Positions 10,323-22,947 of a DNA stretch of 64,000 nucleotides are shown here, one piece after another. Position numbers and translations under genes: made by a program. Source of the DNA: Aquilaria yunnanensis (taxonomy: Eukaryota > Streptophyta > Magnoliopsida > Malvales > Thymelaeaceae); the NCBI GenBank assembly GCA_039654915.1, contig CM077599.1:8248501-8312500 (forward strand), given 5' to 3'. The notes below the pieces were generated by a model, which saw only the letters and a program-made list of their open reading frames with translations, searched no databases and had not been told where the DNA came from. How positions within the stretch are numbered: position 1 is the stretch's first letter; each line of letters opens with the position of its first letter.

Positions 10323-10871
10323 CTATGAGTCGAGGACTTGCTTCCTATCCAGTTTTCTTACAAGCTGGCAGACAGGGTCATTTACAGTCACATTCCCAAG
10401 ACTGTAACGGTCTCGTTCTTTATGGTAAGTCCTCCACAATTTGACAATTTGACCTTGCACTTTTCCACAAGAATGCGTTTTAAGAGTCTCTCGGATATCT
10501 TCCAGAGATTCCTTACGCAGGCCATTCTTAATGAATTTTCTTTTATCTTCACGATTTGTGGAGATGTATCCTAAAGAGCGACATTTAGTATTACAATTCC
10601 ATCGCCCACATTTATAACACACGCCTAGTCTCTTTGCTCTTCGCCTTTTGGCATAACGGCTTTTACCTAAACCGGGCATGCGGGGCATAAATGCATCTGG
10701 AACTTCACCCGCCAGACGGACCTTAGCTTCAATTATCCACTGCACATTATCGGGAATGCCTTTGCGTGTAAAAACTCTGATTCTTTCACATCTAGCAAGG
10801 TAGATCTTTTTAAGGACTTTTATTGGAAGGGAAGGAAAGTATTTTCGCAGTGCTGAAAGAGTAGAATCCAT
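10323..10871 (-). CDS. CRP-B, cysteine-rich nucleic-acid-binding-like protein, copy 1
   Basis: 182 aa, starting at the ATG at 10871. Paralogue of CRP-A and CRP-C. Basic AKRRRAKR patch, then the finger with cysteines in CYKCGRWNCNTKC (C-x2-C-x4-C-x3-C). The N-terminal half (SALRKYFPSLP onward) is strongly conserved among all three, the C-terminal half less so. It differs from copy 2 by one residue (Lys in copy 1, Glu in copy 2; base 10481) and from copy 3 by about 14 residues, the most variable of the cargo proteins. TATA-like box at 10951-10958. Probably binds nucleic acid; no function demonstrated. Confidence 0.75.
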   Translation of the reverse strand: MDSTLSALRKYFPSLPIKVLKKIYLARCERIRVFTRKGIPDNVQWIIEAKVRLAGEVPDAFMPRMPGLGKSRYAKRRRAKRLGVCYKCGRWNCNTKCRSLGYISTNREDKRKFIKNGLRKESLEDIRETLKTHSCGKVQGQIVKLWRTYHKERDRYSLGNVTVNDPVCQLVRKLDRKQVLDS

Positions 10872-10950
10872 TGATGAGAGAAGAATTTGAGAGATGATGG
10901 AAAGGAATTAGTTATTGAAGGAAACTTAGATAACCGACTGGAAGAACATG

Positions 10951-10958
10951 CATTTATA
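10951..10958 (-). promoter_or_regulatory. CRP-B TATA box, copy 1
   Basis: The minus strand reads TCGCTATAAATGCATG about 80 bp upstream of the CRP-B ATG. It is homologous to the CRP-C box and is preceded by the same AAGTGTAAT...TTATCC block. Confidence 0.55.
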
Positions 10959-11117
10959 GCGATGAAATGGATAACGTGTCGATTACACTTACGGGAGCAA
11001 ATACATTATTAAAAGAAAAATGGAAAATTTTAAATATGATAAATTGTATGTACAGTGATTGTGACTGTGGCTCACATCTTCCACTGGTTTTACGTCCAGT
11101 AACGGGATTAATGGCTT

Positions 11118-11666
11118 CTATGAGTCGAGGATTTGCTTCCCATCCAGTTTTCTTACAAGCTGACAAATAGGGTCGTTTAACGTCAGATTCCCGGGACTGT
11201 ATCGTTCTCGTTCTTCATGAAAAATGCTCCACAAACCAAGTAGTTCACGTTGCACAGATCCACAAGAATGCGTCTCAAGAGTCAATTGGATATCATCCAA
11301 CGAGTCTTTACTCAAGCCATTCTTAATGAATCGTATTTTATCTTCTCGATTATCAGAGATCATCCCTAAAGAACGACATTTAGTATTACAAGTCCACCGT
11401 CCACATTTATGGCAGACTTGTAACCTTTTCGCTCTTCGCTTTTTGGCATAAGAGCTTTTGCCTATACCAGGCATGTGAGACACAAATGCCTCTGGGATTT
11501 CACCTGCTAGACGAACCTTGGCTTCGATTAACCACCGTACATCTTCAGGGATTCCTTTGTGCATCAGAACTCTTAATCGTTCACAGCGAACTTGGTAGAT
11601 CTTTTTGAGGATGTTCATTGGGAGAGAAGGGAAATACTTTCGCAAGGCGGAAAAAGTAGAATCCAT
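11118..11666 (-). CDS. CRP-A, cysteine-rich nucleic-acid-binding-like protein, copy 1
   Basis: 182 aa, starting at the ATG at 11666. First of three tandem CRP genes after the gag spacer. Basic patch AKKRRAKR (74-81) and cysteines at 85, 88, 93 and 97 (CHKCGRWTCNTKC). The acidic/hydrophobic C-terminal part contains THSCG and the LGxLTLNDP-type core. Spacing to CRP-B is 246 bp. CRP-A lacks the TATA block found before CRP-B and CRP-C, but shares their proximal leader (GACTCTCAAGTCGGTT and ATAACTGATTCC). Intact and identical to copy 2; five residues differ from copy 3. Likely nucleic-acid-binding; resemblance to carlavirus proteins is partial. Confidence 0.75.
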   Translation of the reverse strand: MDSTFSALRKYFPSLPMNILKKIYQVRCERLRVLMHKGIPEDVRWLIEAKVRLAGEIPEAFVSHMPGIGKSSYAKKRRAKRLQVCHKCGRWTCNTKCRSLGMISDNREDKIRFIKNGLSKDSLDDIQLTLETHSCGSVQRELLGLWSIFHEERERYSPGNLTLNDPICQLVRKLDGKQILDS

Positions 11667-11825
11667 TTTCTAGGAGGAAGTAAAAGAAAGAAGGGGTGAA
11701 GGAATCAGTTATTATGGGCAACTGAGAGAACCGACTTGAGAGTCACGGAGTACCGTATCCGCCGTTTAACCGGAAAAGTAGATCCTACTTCATTTTGATA
11801 GATATTTTTTTTTTTATCCGTTGAT

Positions 11826-12170
11826 CCAGTCCTCGATTATTGAATCCATTGTCCGCTTTTGACAAAGTTTCAACGACAATATTTCTTGATGTCTGCCTTA
11901 TCTTTGACCACAGCTATCTCTTATCTTGGATGCTGCTAAGCTGGCATCAATCCTGTCCTTTCAGGTGTAGCCTCGATTATTGAATCAATTGCCAAGCTTT
12001 TGACAATATTGTCTACTTTATCCTTTTTGATATCTGCCTTATCCTTGGCTATAGCTATCTCTTATTTTGGATACTACTAGCTGATGTCAATCCTGTCCTT
12101 CCAGGTGTAGTCTCGATTATTGAATCAATTGCCAGGCTTTTGACATATTGTCTACCTTATCCTTGAATTC
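11826..12170. repeat. ~143-bp tandem repeat, three units, copy 1
   Basis: Units share TCGATTATTGAATCAATTGC, TTTTGACA, and CAGCTATCTCTTATCTTGGA blocks. Period is about 140 bp. Repeated at 25714-26058 and in copy 3 at 59930-60265. Non-coding. Confidence 0.7.
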
Positions 12171-13663
12171 CTGATGCGGGTTGGTCCTGCATATTAGCTG
12201 TGTATCCAGTGATAGATTGGTAAGAGCTGATATTATTGAGATCTCAGCTTATACTGCTGTAACGGTGCGGTGGATGTGTTTCCCATTTGATTCCTATCGT
12301 GTAAAAATCATGCATGCATGATGTGAAATGCATGAATGCAAAGCATGTGTAATTGATGGTTTTTTTTTTTTATTTTTATTTATATTTATTTTTTTATTTT
12401 TTATTTTTTTTGGATTGATCTAGTTCTTCATATCTTTGCTTTACTGGATCCTCTTTATAATTGCCTTCTTGGACTATCATTGAATCTCTTTATGCTTTCC
12501 AGCTTTTGTTCACTGCCTCAAAAGCCCAACTCTTTTCAAAATCCCCTTTCTTTGACTTGTTCTTGAATTTTGGCCTCAATTTCTTTAAAGTTGGCCCGCC
12601 TCATAATTTATATCTCTTTCGGGTACTCATCCATTGTCATGGATTTGATACCATCAAAGGCTTTACTTTCAATGTCTGCTTTGCCCATTTTCTTCTGGCC
12701 GTGCGGACACTTGTTTACCCCCATGTTACAGTCCGAATGATTGCTCTTCCTTAGACTCAGGTTCTGATCCATAAGACTTGCCCCCTTGTCTATTGAGCTT
12801 CTTTCTTGGCAGTACTTTTCTTGCGCTTAGTAGAGACTACTTTGCCCCCTTGATTATGGTGTTTATGTGAAAAGAGATATCATCTCGCCTTTGATTTAAC
12901 AGAAGGTTGAGGATTTCTAGACCTTTGTGATGGCACTTGATCGTAAATTTCTCTTACAAGAACCACATCTTATTAAAGAAAGACTCAAGCTATCTCCTTA
13001 CTTTTAAGTCTACATACATTAATGAATAATGGTTTGGCCTTAAAGAAAAACTTTCATCAATTTTCAAAGCTTGACAAAGTAATTTACGGTCTTTGTTTTC
13101 AATTAAAATGTCCTGTCATTCTTCCCTTTCCAACTCGAAGACATAAACTGTGCAAGGCAATAAGGTAGAAACATGATTCACAATAATAGCCTTTTAACTG
13201 AATGAGGATGATATCGAGAGGTAAATGTTAGGTGTGAGGAAAGTTAAGTTTGAATGTTTTTTTTTTTTGTGGCAGTCTTTTAGCTGAATGAGAATGATAT
13301 TAAGAGGTAAATATTAGGTCTGAATAAAGTTAAGTTTGAGTGGTGTGAAAGAAGGGTCTTTTAATACTACTCGTGAGCAAATTTGATTATGGTGAAAAAC
13401 TCAATAGTGATGACCTCAAACTTGCCACTCTTTCCAGAAAGTTAGACCTCATCTGTTGCCCCCCAACTATTGTGATCTTTATGCATGCTTGGTTTGAGGG
13501 TTGCTTTTGTGTTCTAAACCGCCTTTGCAGGTTTTCAGTCTAGAATCCATAGCTCACTTTTTTTCTTTTTTTTTTTTTTTTTTTCTAGTTTGAGCCCTTT
13601 TTCCTCTTTTTTTTTTTTTGTTTTTTTGTTTTTTTGTGTGAGCTATGGTGATAACATACTTGA

Positions 13664-14130
13664 TAACTCTCTTGAAGTGAGATGACTCAAGTGGCCTTGC
13701 TTGCTCGTGCTTGTTCTCAGTTCTTTTTGGTTTTGAATTTTCCCTTGTTGGCTTTTTGGTGGAAGGGATGAACTTTTTCCTTTTCGGAGTTTTTGTTACA
13801 GAGAACCGAGATCATAGCCTTCTTGAAATGAGATGATTCAAGTGGCCTTACTTGCTTGTGTTTGCTCTCAGTCTCGCTTTTTTTGGTTTTGAATTTTCCC
13901 TTGTTGGCTTTTTGATGGAAGGGATGAACTTTTTCCCTTTTTTTTTTTTGGAGTTTGTGTTATGGAGAACCGAGATCATAGCCTTCTTGAAGTAAGATGA
14001 CTCAAGTGGCTTTATTTGCTTCTCAGTCTCTTTTTTTTTTTGGATTTTTTTTTCTTGTTTGGATTTTCTCTTTAATGGCTTTTGATGGAAGGGAGGAACT
14101 TCTTTCCTTTGTTGGAATTTGTGTTGTGGA
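13664..14130. repeat. ~150-165-bp tandem repeat, three units, copy 1
   Basis: Each unit runs from CTTGAAGTGAGATGACTCAA through TTGAATTTTCCCTTGTTGGC to GAGAACCGAGATCATAGCC, with variable T-runs. Also at 27552-28018 and, more diverged, 58115-58440 in copy 3. Confidence 0.7.
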
Positions 14131-14791
14131 AAACTGAGAATTTTTTTTTTGTATTGAGCATTTGTGAGAATTGGGAGGCCACTGAAGTCATTTAATATGA
14201 GAGCTAACTTCTTTGGAAGTTAATCCCGGACTCCTTGCAAGGATGTTGATAACCACTGTGAATTCTTTTTTAGGGTTGAGGTGCAACATTTGGAATCCTT
14301 CTTACTAGATTTGGTAGCACTTTGAAGATCATTACTATCAAATCTCCCTTAACTTTTATTTTCACCCACGAGTAGTATTGTTTACAAAGTAAAGTGTGAT
14401 GGTAATAATGGATAGTATAATGGCAAAGAGTGAGAGATAGATGTAAGAAAAATGAAATTTTTGGTAGAAAGTGGTAGAATATGTGGATGTAAAAATGAAA
14501 TTTTAGTAAAAAGTGGTAGAATGCACACATTACATCTTTTTGTTGTACCAAGAAAAAGAATACCAGGTGCCCATTTAACAAAGACTACACCCTAGATTCT
14601 GGACTAAATCTAGGAGATTTTTACTATTAGATTACTTTGGCAAGCTATCAAAGATACAAGTTTATTCAAAGGATTCCTTGTCATTCAAAAATGTGTGCGA
14701 ACTGTTAGGTCAGATCTGACTTGGAGGCCTTCCAAAGTCAATGTAATTCTAGCTCGAAATCTTCACTTTTCAATTATCAATCACATCGGGC

Positions 14792-15616
14792 CTAGCAACT
14801 TGGACTTGGTTTTGCTTGATGAGGCGGCAATGGATTGTGGGTGACATTTGGCTCATCGGAAAAGTCCAACCACTTTGACTCGATTAATTGTTGAACTATA
14901 CGCTTCAATGCCATGCAGTTTTCCAAGCCATGGCCTGGAACGCCATCATGATATGGGCAGGTAATGTTAGGGTCATACCACCTTGGATATGGGGGTTTGA
15001 ATGGCTTTGTAGGAATTGGACGGATAAATTGTCTTTCGATGAGTTTTGGGTATAACTCGGTATAAGTTATGGAAATTGGTGTGAAAACTTCTCTTGGTTT
15101 TGGTGCAGGTACTGGAGGAGTAGGAGCAGGTGGCCATGACTGATTAGGTCTGTTAAAAGGATAATTGTTGGGCCTATTGGAAGGATAATCATTGGGCCCA
15201 TTGGCAAAATAGGATAGGCGAGGTCCGATAGCCACAGTATCCACGAGGGGAATCCTTCTTCTGCGTCCTATTTGTTGTACTTCGTCATCTTTTCTTCTAG
15301 ATGGTCCTCCTCTTTTCATAGGATTATTAAAGGATTCAGTAATATTCCCAGTCCTAATCTCATGCTCGATTTTTTCTCCAGACATGACAATGTTAGAAAA
15401 ATTAGTTGCCGAATTGCCAAGGTGTTCGTCATAATATAGGTACTTCAGTGTCTGGACAAACAAAGTGACCATTTCTCTTTCTGTCATGGGTGGCTGAACT
15501 TGTGCTTCTTGAATTGCTTTCGCCTTGATTAACTCGATCAATTGTCTCATTTGTTCGGCCATACTTTCTATCTTGGACTCTATCTTTATGAGACGTCTTT
15601 CGATTTGTTCTGCCAT
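14792..15616 (-). pseudogene. gag: Internally deleted Tat/Ogre-like gag, copy 1
   Basis: 274 codons against 634 for the copy-3 gag. Same start (MAEQ) and N-terminal coiled region, then a jump from KEAQ-equivalent sequence to VQPPMTE. A 597-bp in-frame deletion, flanked in copy 3 by the 7-bp repeat GCACAAG (55666 and 56263), removes 199 residues including most of the capsid core. A second 377-bp deletion, at ATCAA repeats (57020 and 57397 in copy 3), shifts the frame and replaces the C-terminus with a short tail. The CPYHDGVPGHGLENC knuckle survives. It probably cannot build particles alone. Confidence 0.85.
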
Positions 15617-16683
15617 TAATCTTATTTGGAGCCGAGTTGAATATCAGTGTCGAGGTCCAATTTTATCCTTTTAAAAGTAAGATATATTTTATTAGATCCT
15701 ATGTGTATGTGATTGATGCAATGGATGCATGTAGGAAAAATGAGATTATGTTTTTATCAGACTTTGTATGCACATGATTGATGTAATGGATGTATGCAAC
15801 GAGATTATGTTTTTATCAGACTTTATATGCACGTGATTAATGTAATGGATGTATGCAATGAGATTATGTTTTTATCAGACTTTATATGCACGTGATTAAT
15901 GTAATGGATGTATGCAATGAGATTATGTTTTTATCAGACTTTGTATGCACGTGATTAATGTAATGGATGTATGCGATGAGTGAATTTGATTATCCACTAT
16001 CGTGGAACTTCAAAACTTTTAGTTGTCATTATAAAGACCAAAAAGTTAGTATAATTTGATGCGTGGTTTTAATGCATGAAGAATAATTGCACAAGAAAGA
16101 TAAGGTTATTAATAAGTTAAATAGCAATTAACAACTCATAAAGTATTATGGATAAACAAGTTAAAACCATACGAAGGAAAGTGTATAGTAACAACACAGC
16201 ATAACAAGGATATGCTTATGGTGTTGGTAAAAATGGTAGAAATTCTATGGTCAGTTCTATGGTTAAGTGGGGAGTTCTATATGCATAAGGTGGCTTATCA
16301 AAAAGGCAAGGGATAGTTCCCGAATCCCATCACTAAATCATAGTGACGGCCCGATTCCTTACCCTCTAGGGTTAATGTAAGGAATGGATTAATTCGAGTC
16401 GTAGCTTTTCGTGGGCCCATGCAGAGACTAACCGTCTCAGAAGGCAATACACTACTTTGCTACTTTGAAACCGGTGAAGGCTTGGAGACCGTGGCCTCAC
16501 AAGGACAGCAACACCAATTCCGTTTAGAAAGAATCGTGTTTGATTTAAGGAAGCTCGGGTATAGAGCTTCATATTGTGAATGCATTATGCATGTTTAGAA
16601 TAAGTAAATATAACATATAAATCCACATAATAAGCAAAGTAAATCAAAACAAATCAACTTTAGGCTCGACTCACTAACGTGGA
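15617..16683. other. 5' leader of copy 1 with ~59-bp tandem repeat
   Basis: Between primer site and gag. At about 15690-15975 lie four to five ~59-63-bp units with GAGATTATGTTTTTATCAGA, TGCACGTGATTAATGTAATG and GATGTATGCAA. A 66-codon minus-strand frame (16372-16572) near the primer site is conserved with copy 3 (54697-54897) apart from one residue. It may be a leader uORF or simply part of a structured leader. Confidence 0.65.
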
Positions 16684-16702
16684 GTCCCCAGTGGAGTCGC
16701 CA
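16684..16702 (-). other. Primer binding site, copy 1
   Basis: The minus strand reads TGGCGACTCCACTGGGGAC three bases (GCT) after the LTR terminal CA. TGGCGAC... at this place fits a tRNA-Arg type primer as reported for Tat/Ogre elements; the exact tRNA was not searched. Confidence 0.8.
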
Positions 16703-16705
16703 AGC

Positions 16706-19176
16706 TGTGGCAACGTGCGGGCTGTTTTCGGGAGTCGCCACCAATCAGTTTTCTTAGGTCGATTGGTCACCTTAAAATTGGTCTGCGAGAGTTCGGGGAT
16801 CGGGAGTACGGTTACGCTAAAACAACTTTGTTATAGCGCCCAAAATTGGCACCTTAGTTGATTTTAATTTTGTTTCACTTTGCTTTTAAATAAATTTCAG
16901 TTAATTTTCAATCTAGAATTTTTAACTGAATTAATCGAAATGTGGATTTTTAAGTTAATTTGTATAAAATTTTATACTTCCGAACCATGGACTCTGCCGA
17001 GTCATTTGGACACGGAAGATTTTGATTCCGAACCATGGACTCTGCCGAGTCATTTGGACACGGAATTTGGTGAAATTTTAAACAATTTTATCCATATTGT
17101 AAAAATATGGATTTTTTTATCTTTTTATTTAATTTATTTATTTTAAAAAGTTTGATATTTTCCAAACCGTAGATCCTGCCGAATCATCCGGATATGGAAA
17201 TTAAATTTAATTTATTGTTAGTTATATAATTATTACTTTTATGGAATTAATTATTAGTTTAATTACTAATTCGTAATTCTTTTTGTTATAGAATTTTTAG
17301 ATAAAAAAATTTTATTTTTTATTTTCTTTCTTTTCTTTTCTCTCTTTTCTTTCTTATATTTTTCTTTTCTTTTTGATTTAATCTTTCTTTTCTTTTCTTT
17401 CTTTTCTTTCTTTTCTTTCTTTTCTTATCTTTCTTATCTTTTTCTTATCTTTCTTTTCTTTTCTTTTTCTTGTCTTTCTTATCTTTTTCTTATCTTGTTT
17501 TAATTTTCTTTTTGTTTTCTTGTTTAATGAAAAATATTTATTATTTTAGTGGATTTAAAAGTTATATTTTAAATAAATCAGTAAAATATAAAGTCTTAAT
17601 TTTCATGTATTTTTTTTTAAACAGGTTTTATTTTTATTTTTTTATTATTTTTACTGGATAAAAATAACTATTAAAATTAATTTTAACTTTTTGTTATCTT
17701 TAAAGAATTAAAAACATGTATATAAAAATAAAAATAATTGGCTTTTTTAAAAATGATTTTTATTAGCCTTAATAATTAATTACAAAATAATCTTCTTTTA
17801 ATTTTCATTTATTTATTAATTAGTAAAGGGTAAAGGTGAATTAAATAAAAAAATTATATAAAGAAAAAAAATTAATAATAATAAAGTGGGGCTTTTTGGC
17901 CATCCACTTTAAAAATAATAATAAATGTTAGCAAAGTTAATTAAATTAATTGTTAAACAACAATAATAAAAATTTAGTCAAGTTAATTAAATTAATTAAT
18001 TAACAACAATAACAAAAAGTTAGCCAAGTTAATTAAATTAATTAATTAACAACAATAATAAAAAGTTAGCCAAGTTAATTAAATTAATTAATTAACAACA
18101 ATAATAAAAAGTTAGCCAAATTAATTAAATTAATTAACAACAATAAATAAAAAGTTAGCCAAATTAATTAAATTAATTAACAACAATAAATAAAAGTTAA
18201 TTAATTGTTAACAACAATTATAAAAGTTAGTAATAATGCAAAAATTAAAAGGTTAGTAACAATAATAGTATTAAAAGTTAGTTGTTAGTAAGTTAATAAC
18301 AACAATAAAAAAAAGGGGTTAGTAATAAACAAATAATAAACAAACAAGTAAAAATTAAAAGGGTTAGTAATTAATTCTGCAAGAATAAAATACAAAGTTA
18401 GTGACCAAAGTGAAAGAAATTGAAAAGATGAAGGATTAAATGAGAGTTGTACCCTTGATTTTAAATTCTGAATTCTGAGAAATGGAAACAGAGGGCGCGC
18501 GACGGGGGGAAGAAGATGGCTTAATCGTCAAAATGAAAAGTTTTGAGATTTTCTGAGGAAAGGAAGGAGAGCTAGGGACTAAGGCTGTAATTTTTTCTAT
18601 TTTAAAAACGGAGCTCTAAGCTTTTCTTTCTATTTTTCTCTGTGTTCAGCACAAAATTTGGGGGGCTATTTATAGAGGAAGTTTGGCTGAACTGTTGATG
18701 GATAAATTAATAAAAAATTTCAAACTTATCTTTTAAATTGGTAAAATGACAATTTTAGTCCTTTACGTCTCTCAGCCTCAGGATAAGTTCCTGAAGCTTC
18801 TGATTTTGACAATTTTGTCGTTTTCTGTCAATTTGAGCCAAAAACGTCGGCAGGCTCAAAATTTTATGTGACAAACTACCAAATGCTCCTGGAACTTTTA
18901 GAATTTGTCAATTTTTTCCGAAACTTCTCAATTTTGTCATTTTTACCTCAAACTTTTAATTTTTTGTCATTTTTTTCATGAAATTTTATTTTATTTCAAA
19001 CATACACATATTCACACATATATCATTTTAAATCAAATTTTCACAAAACAAAAATATATTTTAAACTAATTAAATTTTTTTTAATAATAATAGTAATATA
19101 TTTTTTTTTAAATTAATTTTTTTAATAAAATTTTTTTCAAAATTTTAAAACACCCGGACGAAATTGGGTGTCAACA
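16706..19176 (-). repeat. LTR 2 (shared middle LTR)
   Basis: 2471 bp, the same length as LTR 1 and LTR 3. One base differs by eye (16723 T against C at 2835 and 30611). It serves as 5' LTR of copy 1 and 3' LTR of copy 2. Its internal features repeat those of LTR 1: hairpins at 16978-17199, pyrimidine tract 17303-17508, AT-rich array 17918-18218, TATA box 18666-18675. Confidence 0.92.
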
Positions 19177-19189
19177 GCTGCCCCCCTTT
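19177..19189 (-). other. Polypurine tract, copy 2
   Basis: Minus strand AAAGGGGGGCAGC abutting the start of LTR 2, identical to copy 1. Confidence 0.85.
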
Positions 19190-19282
19190 GCATGCTTCAT
19201 GGGACATGATGTATGCAAAGTCGTTACCAAATTTCGTCCGGCTTAGGTAGGCATTGAGAATGTTCTCGCCGCCCAAACAGTA

Positions 19283-21718
19283 AGGTTTAAGGAAAGGTCC
19301 TTAAAACCTCTAACGATAGGAAAGCTCCTATTGTTGTAAGATGGACTGATTGATTGATTATTTGTTTGAGGTTAAGGAAAGGTCCTTAGAACCTCTAACG
19401 ATAGGAAAGCTCCTATCGTTGTAAGATGGACTGATGGATTGATTGTTTGTTTTAGGTTAAGGAAATGTCCTTAGAACCTCTAACGATAGGAAAGCTCCTA
19501 TCGTTGTAAGATGGACTGATTGATTGATTATTTGTTTTCGAGGCAAAGGTTCCATCCTTAAAACCTCGGATTGATTGATTGATCTCGAGGCAAAGGTTCC
19601 ATCCTTAAAACCCCGGATTGATTGATTGATATCGAGGCAAAGGTTCCATCCTTAAAACCTCGAATTGATTGATTGATGTCGAGGCAAAGGTTCCATCCTT
19701 AAAACCTCGGATTGATAATTGATCTCGAGGCAAAGGTTCCATCCTTAAAACCCCGGATTGATTGATTGATCTCGAGGCAAAGGTTCTATCCTTAAAACCT
19801 CGGATTGATTGATTGATCTCGAGGCAAAGGTTCCATCCTTAAAACCCCGGATTGATTGATTGATCTCGAGGCAAAGGTTCTATCCTTAAAACCTCGGATT
19901 GATTGATTGATCTCGAGGCAAAGGTTCCATCCTTAAAACCCCGGATTGATTGATTGATGTCGAGGCAAAGGTTCCATCCTTAAAACCTCGAATTGATTGA
20001 TTGATGTCGAGGTAAAGGTTCCATCCTTAAAGCCTCGAATTGATTGATTGTTTTCGAGGCAAAGGTTCCATCCTTAAAACCTTGATGATGAAAATTGATT
20101 ATTTTCGAGGCAAAGGTTCCATCCTTAAAACCCCGATGATGAAAATTGATTGTTTTCGAGGCAAAGGTTCCATCCTTAAAACCCCGAATTGATGAAAATT
20201 GATTGTTTTCGAGGCAAAGGTTCCATCCTTAAAACCCCGATGATGAAAATTGATTCTTTTCAAGGCAAAGGTTCCATCCTTAAAACCCCGATGATGAAAA
20301 TTGATTATTTTCGAGGCAAAGGTTCCATCCTTACAACCCCGATGAAAATTGATTGTTTTCGAGTCAAAGGTTCCATCCTTAAAACCCCGATGATGAAAAT
20401 TGATTATTTTCGAGGCAAAGGTTCCATCCTTAAAACCCCGATGATGAAAATTGATTGTTTTCGAGGCAAAGGTTCCATCCTTAAAACCCCGATGATGAAA
20501 ATTGATTGTTTTCGAGGCAAAGGTTCCATCCTTAAAACCCCGATGATGAAAATTGATTCTTTTCGAGGCAAAGGTTCCATCCTTAAAACCCTGATGATGA
20601 AAATTGATTATTTTCGAGGCAAAGGTTCCATCCTTACAACCCCGATGATGAAAATTGATTATTTTCGAGGCAAAGGTTCCATCCTTAAAACCCCGAATTG
20701 ATGAAAATTGATTGTTTTCGAAGCAAAGGTTCCATCCTTAAAACCCCGATGATGAAAATTGATTCTTTTCAAGGCAAAGGTTCCATCCTTAAAACCCTGA
20801 TGATGAAAATTGATTATTTTCGAGGCAAAGGTTCCATCCTTACAACCCTGATGAAAATTGATTGTTTTCGAGGCAAAGGTTCCATCCTTAAAACCCCGAT
20901 GATGAAAATTGATTGTTTTCGAGGCAAAGGTTCCATCCTTAAAACCCCGATGATGAAAATTGATTGTTTTCGAGGCAAAGGTTCCATCCTTAAAACCCCG
21001 ATGATGAAAATTGATTATTTTCGAGGCAAAGGTTCCATCCTTAAAACCCCGATGATGAAAATTGATTGTTTTCGAGGCAAAGGTTCCATCCTTAAAACCC
21101 CGATGATGAAAATTGATTATTTTCGAGGCAAAGGTTCCATCCTTAAAACCCTGATGATGAAAATTGATTCTTTTCAAGGCAAAGGTTCCATCCTTAAAAC
21201 CCTGATGATGAAAATTGATTATTTTCGAGGCAAAGGTTCCATCCTTACAACCCCGATGATGAAAATTGATTATTTTCGAGGCAAAGGTTCCATCCTTAAA
21301 ACCCCGAATTGATGAAAATTGATTGTTTTCGAAGCAAAGGTTCCATCCTTAAAACCCCGATGATGAAAATTGATTCTTTTCAAGGCAAAGGTTCCATCCT
21401 TAAAACCCTGATGATGAAAATTGATTATTTTCGAGGCAAAGGTTCCATCCTTACAACCCTGATGAAAATTGATTGTTTTCGAGGCAAAGGTTCCATCCTT
21501 AAAACCCCGATGATGAAAATTGATTATTTTCGAGGCAAAGGTTCCATCCTTAAAACCCCGATGATGAAAATTGATTGTTTTCGAGGCAAAGGTTCCATCC
21601 TTAAAACCCCGATGATGAAAATTGATTATTTTCGAGGCAAAGGTTCCATCCTTAAAACCCCGATGATGAAAATTGATTTTGAGGCTAAGGAGCTTTCCTT
21701 AGGACCTCGAGCGAAATT
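19283..21718. repeat. Hairpin-unit tandem array, copy 2
   Basis: Same length and unit order as the copy-1 array, with no unit gained or lost despite about 44 near-identical units. Arrays like this normally change length quickly, so the equality argues that the tandem duplication is very recent or an assembly artefact. Confidence 0.92.
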
Positions 21719-22222
21719 TATATAAAAGCAATTGAAATTGGAATAATTTTCTTCGAAAGTGTGAATTTTCATAATTGGCGAGCGCAAAGAATTAGGCTTC
21801 GATAAAACGAGTGAATCTTGATGATGACAATAACACTGACAAATTATGTAAATGGAGTGGATGTTTGGAATCAATATTCAAGGTTCATCTAATATTTTCT
21901 TCAGTAAATATAGATTCCCTTGTGAGATATGTCATCCGAATAAGGTTAAAGCTTAACTACCCCAAAATGTTATGCCTAGTAGACCTAATAGGATGCGTCT
22001 CAAGAGTAATAAAAATTACTCTTTACTCAGCCATTCCAACCTAAAGGCATTGTCGCATGGTTTTAATATCAGCATGGACGAAACTATCTTATAAAAAGAA
22101 ATTTCCTGAAAAGAAAAACTGAAACGCGAAAGAAAATGCTGATAATAAAACTAAAGGACAAGAAAAACGGATCAGATCGCTTCTTTCTTCCACAATACTT
22201 CAACAGGGTGAGTAGAGGACCA

Positions 22223-22852
22223 TTATGGGAGTGAACTGGTCGGGAAAGACTGTCGTGTCCAGTCTATCTGAATCATTGCTGGATCTGGTTCAGGAACAAA
22301 AGCTTGTATTTTATCTAGCAATTCTTCAGCAGTTGTTGCGGATATTATGATTCGCCGTGCCACTCTTGATATGAAATTCTTCTGCATAGCATAATCCATA
22401 AAAGCTATCAGACCTGTAAAGAAATTGTTAACATTCAAAAGCCCAATGGGTTTCTTATGCAAATTAAGTTGGGCCATGGAAGCAATTTGAAAGACTTCTC
22501 CCAATGTGCCAAAACCACCTGGTAGAGCGATAAAAGCATCAGCATTTAAAAGCATTTGTAACACACGCTCTTGCAAATTTTTAACCACTAATTCTTCTCC
22601 AATCGTGCCCCCAGAAATAAATTTCAGAGGTCCATGGATAATACCCAGAACTTGACTTCCTCCTAGAGATGCTGCTAATGCTACACCTCCCATTAATCCG
22701 ACACTACCTCCTCCATAAACTAAATGTATTTTTCGCTCAGCTAATACTCTTCCCAAATGGTTGGCTGCTTTTAAATACTCTTCATCTTTTCCAGGAAAAG
22801 CCCCAGAAAATACACAAATACTTCGGGATTTACGAGTTGGGGTTTTCTCCAT
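22223..22852 (-). CDS. LOG-like: LOG-type cytokinin riboside 5'-monophosphate phosphoribohydrolase, copy 2
   Basis: 209 aa, ATG at 22852. Differs from copy 1 by one residue (Ser to Leu just after GGGSVGLMGGVA, from base 22677). PGGFGTLGE and GGGSVGLMG are intact, as is Arg96. It shares the TATA-like box (22883-22892) and the upstream ~86-bp array with copy 1. Expected to be as active as copy 1 unless the Leu near the nucleotide loop matters. Same caveats on start choice. Confidence 0.85.
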   Translation of the reverse strand: MEKTPTRKSRSICVFSGAFPGKDEEYLKAANHLGRVLAERKIHLVYGGGSVGLMGGVALAASLGGSQVLGIIHGPLKFISGGTIGEELVVKNLQERVLQMLLNADAFIALPGGFGTLGEVFQIASMAQLNLHKKPIGLLNVNNFFTGLIAFMDYAMQKNFISRVARRIIISATTAEELLDKIQAFVPEPDPAMIQIDWTRQSFPTSSLP

Positions 22853-22947
22853 TCCTATCCTTACCTTTGTGAGAAAAGAGGATATATTTATAGAGATGAA
22901 GAGATAAGGCAATAATTTTATTTTCAAGAATGGAGACATTATTGCCA

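Larger units (their letters stand above)
11667..14791. other. Spacer between CRP-A and gag, copy 1
   Basis: About 3.1 kb without a credible gene; reading frames are short and interrupted. It contains two tandem-repeat blocks (listed separately), poly-T/poly-A runs near 12361-12410 and 13560-13630, and a chance 97-codon plus-strand frame at 12461-12754. This is where protease, reverse transcriptase and integrase would lie in an autonomous element. I saw none of their motifs. Confidence 0.7.

Noticed and set aside
12461..12754. 97-codon plus-strand frame conserved in all copies
   Set aside because: It is antisense in the gag-CRP spacer; conservation equals that of surrounding non-coding DNA.
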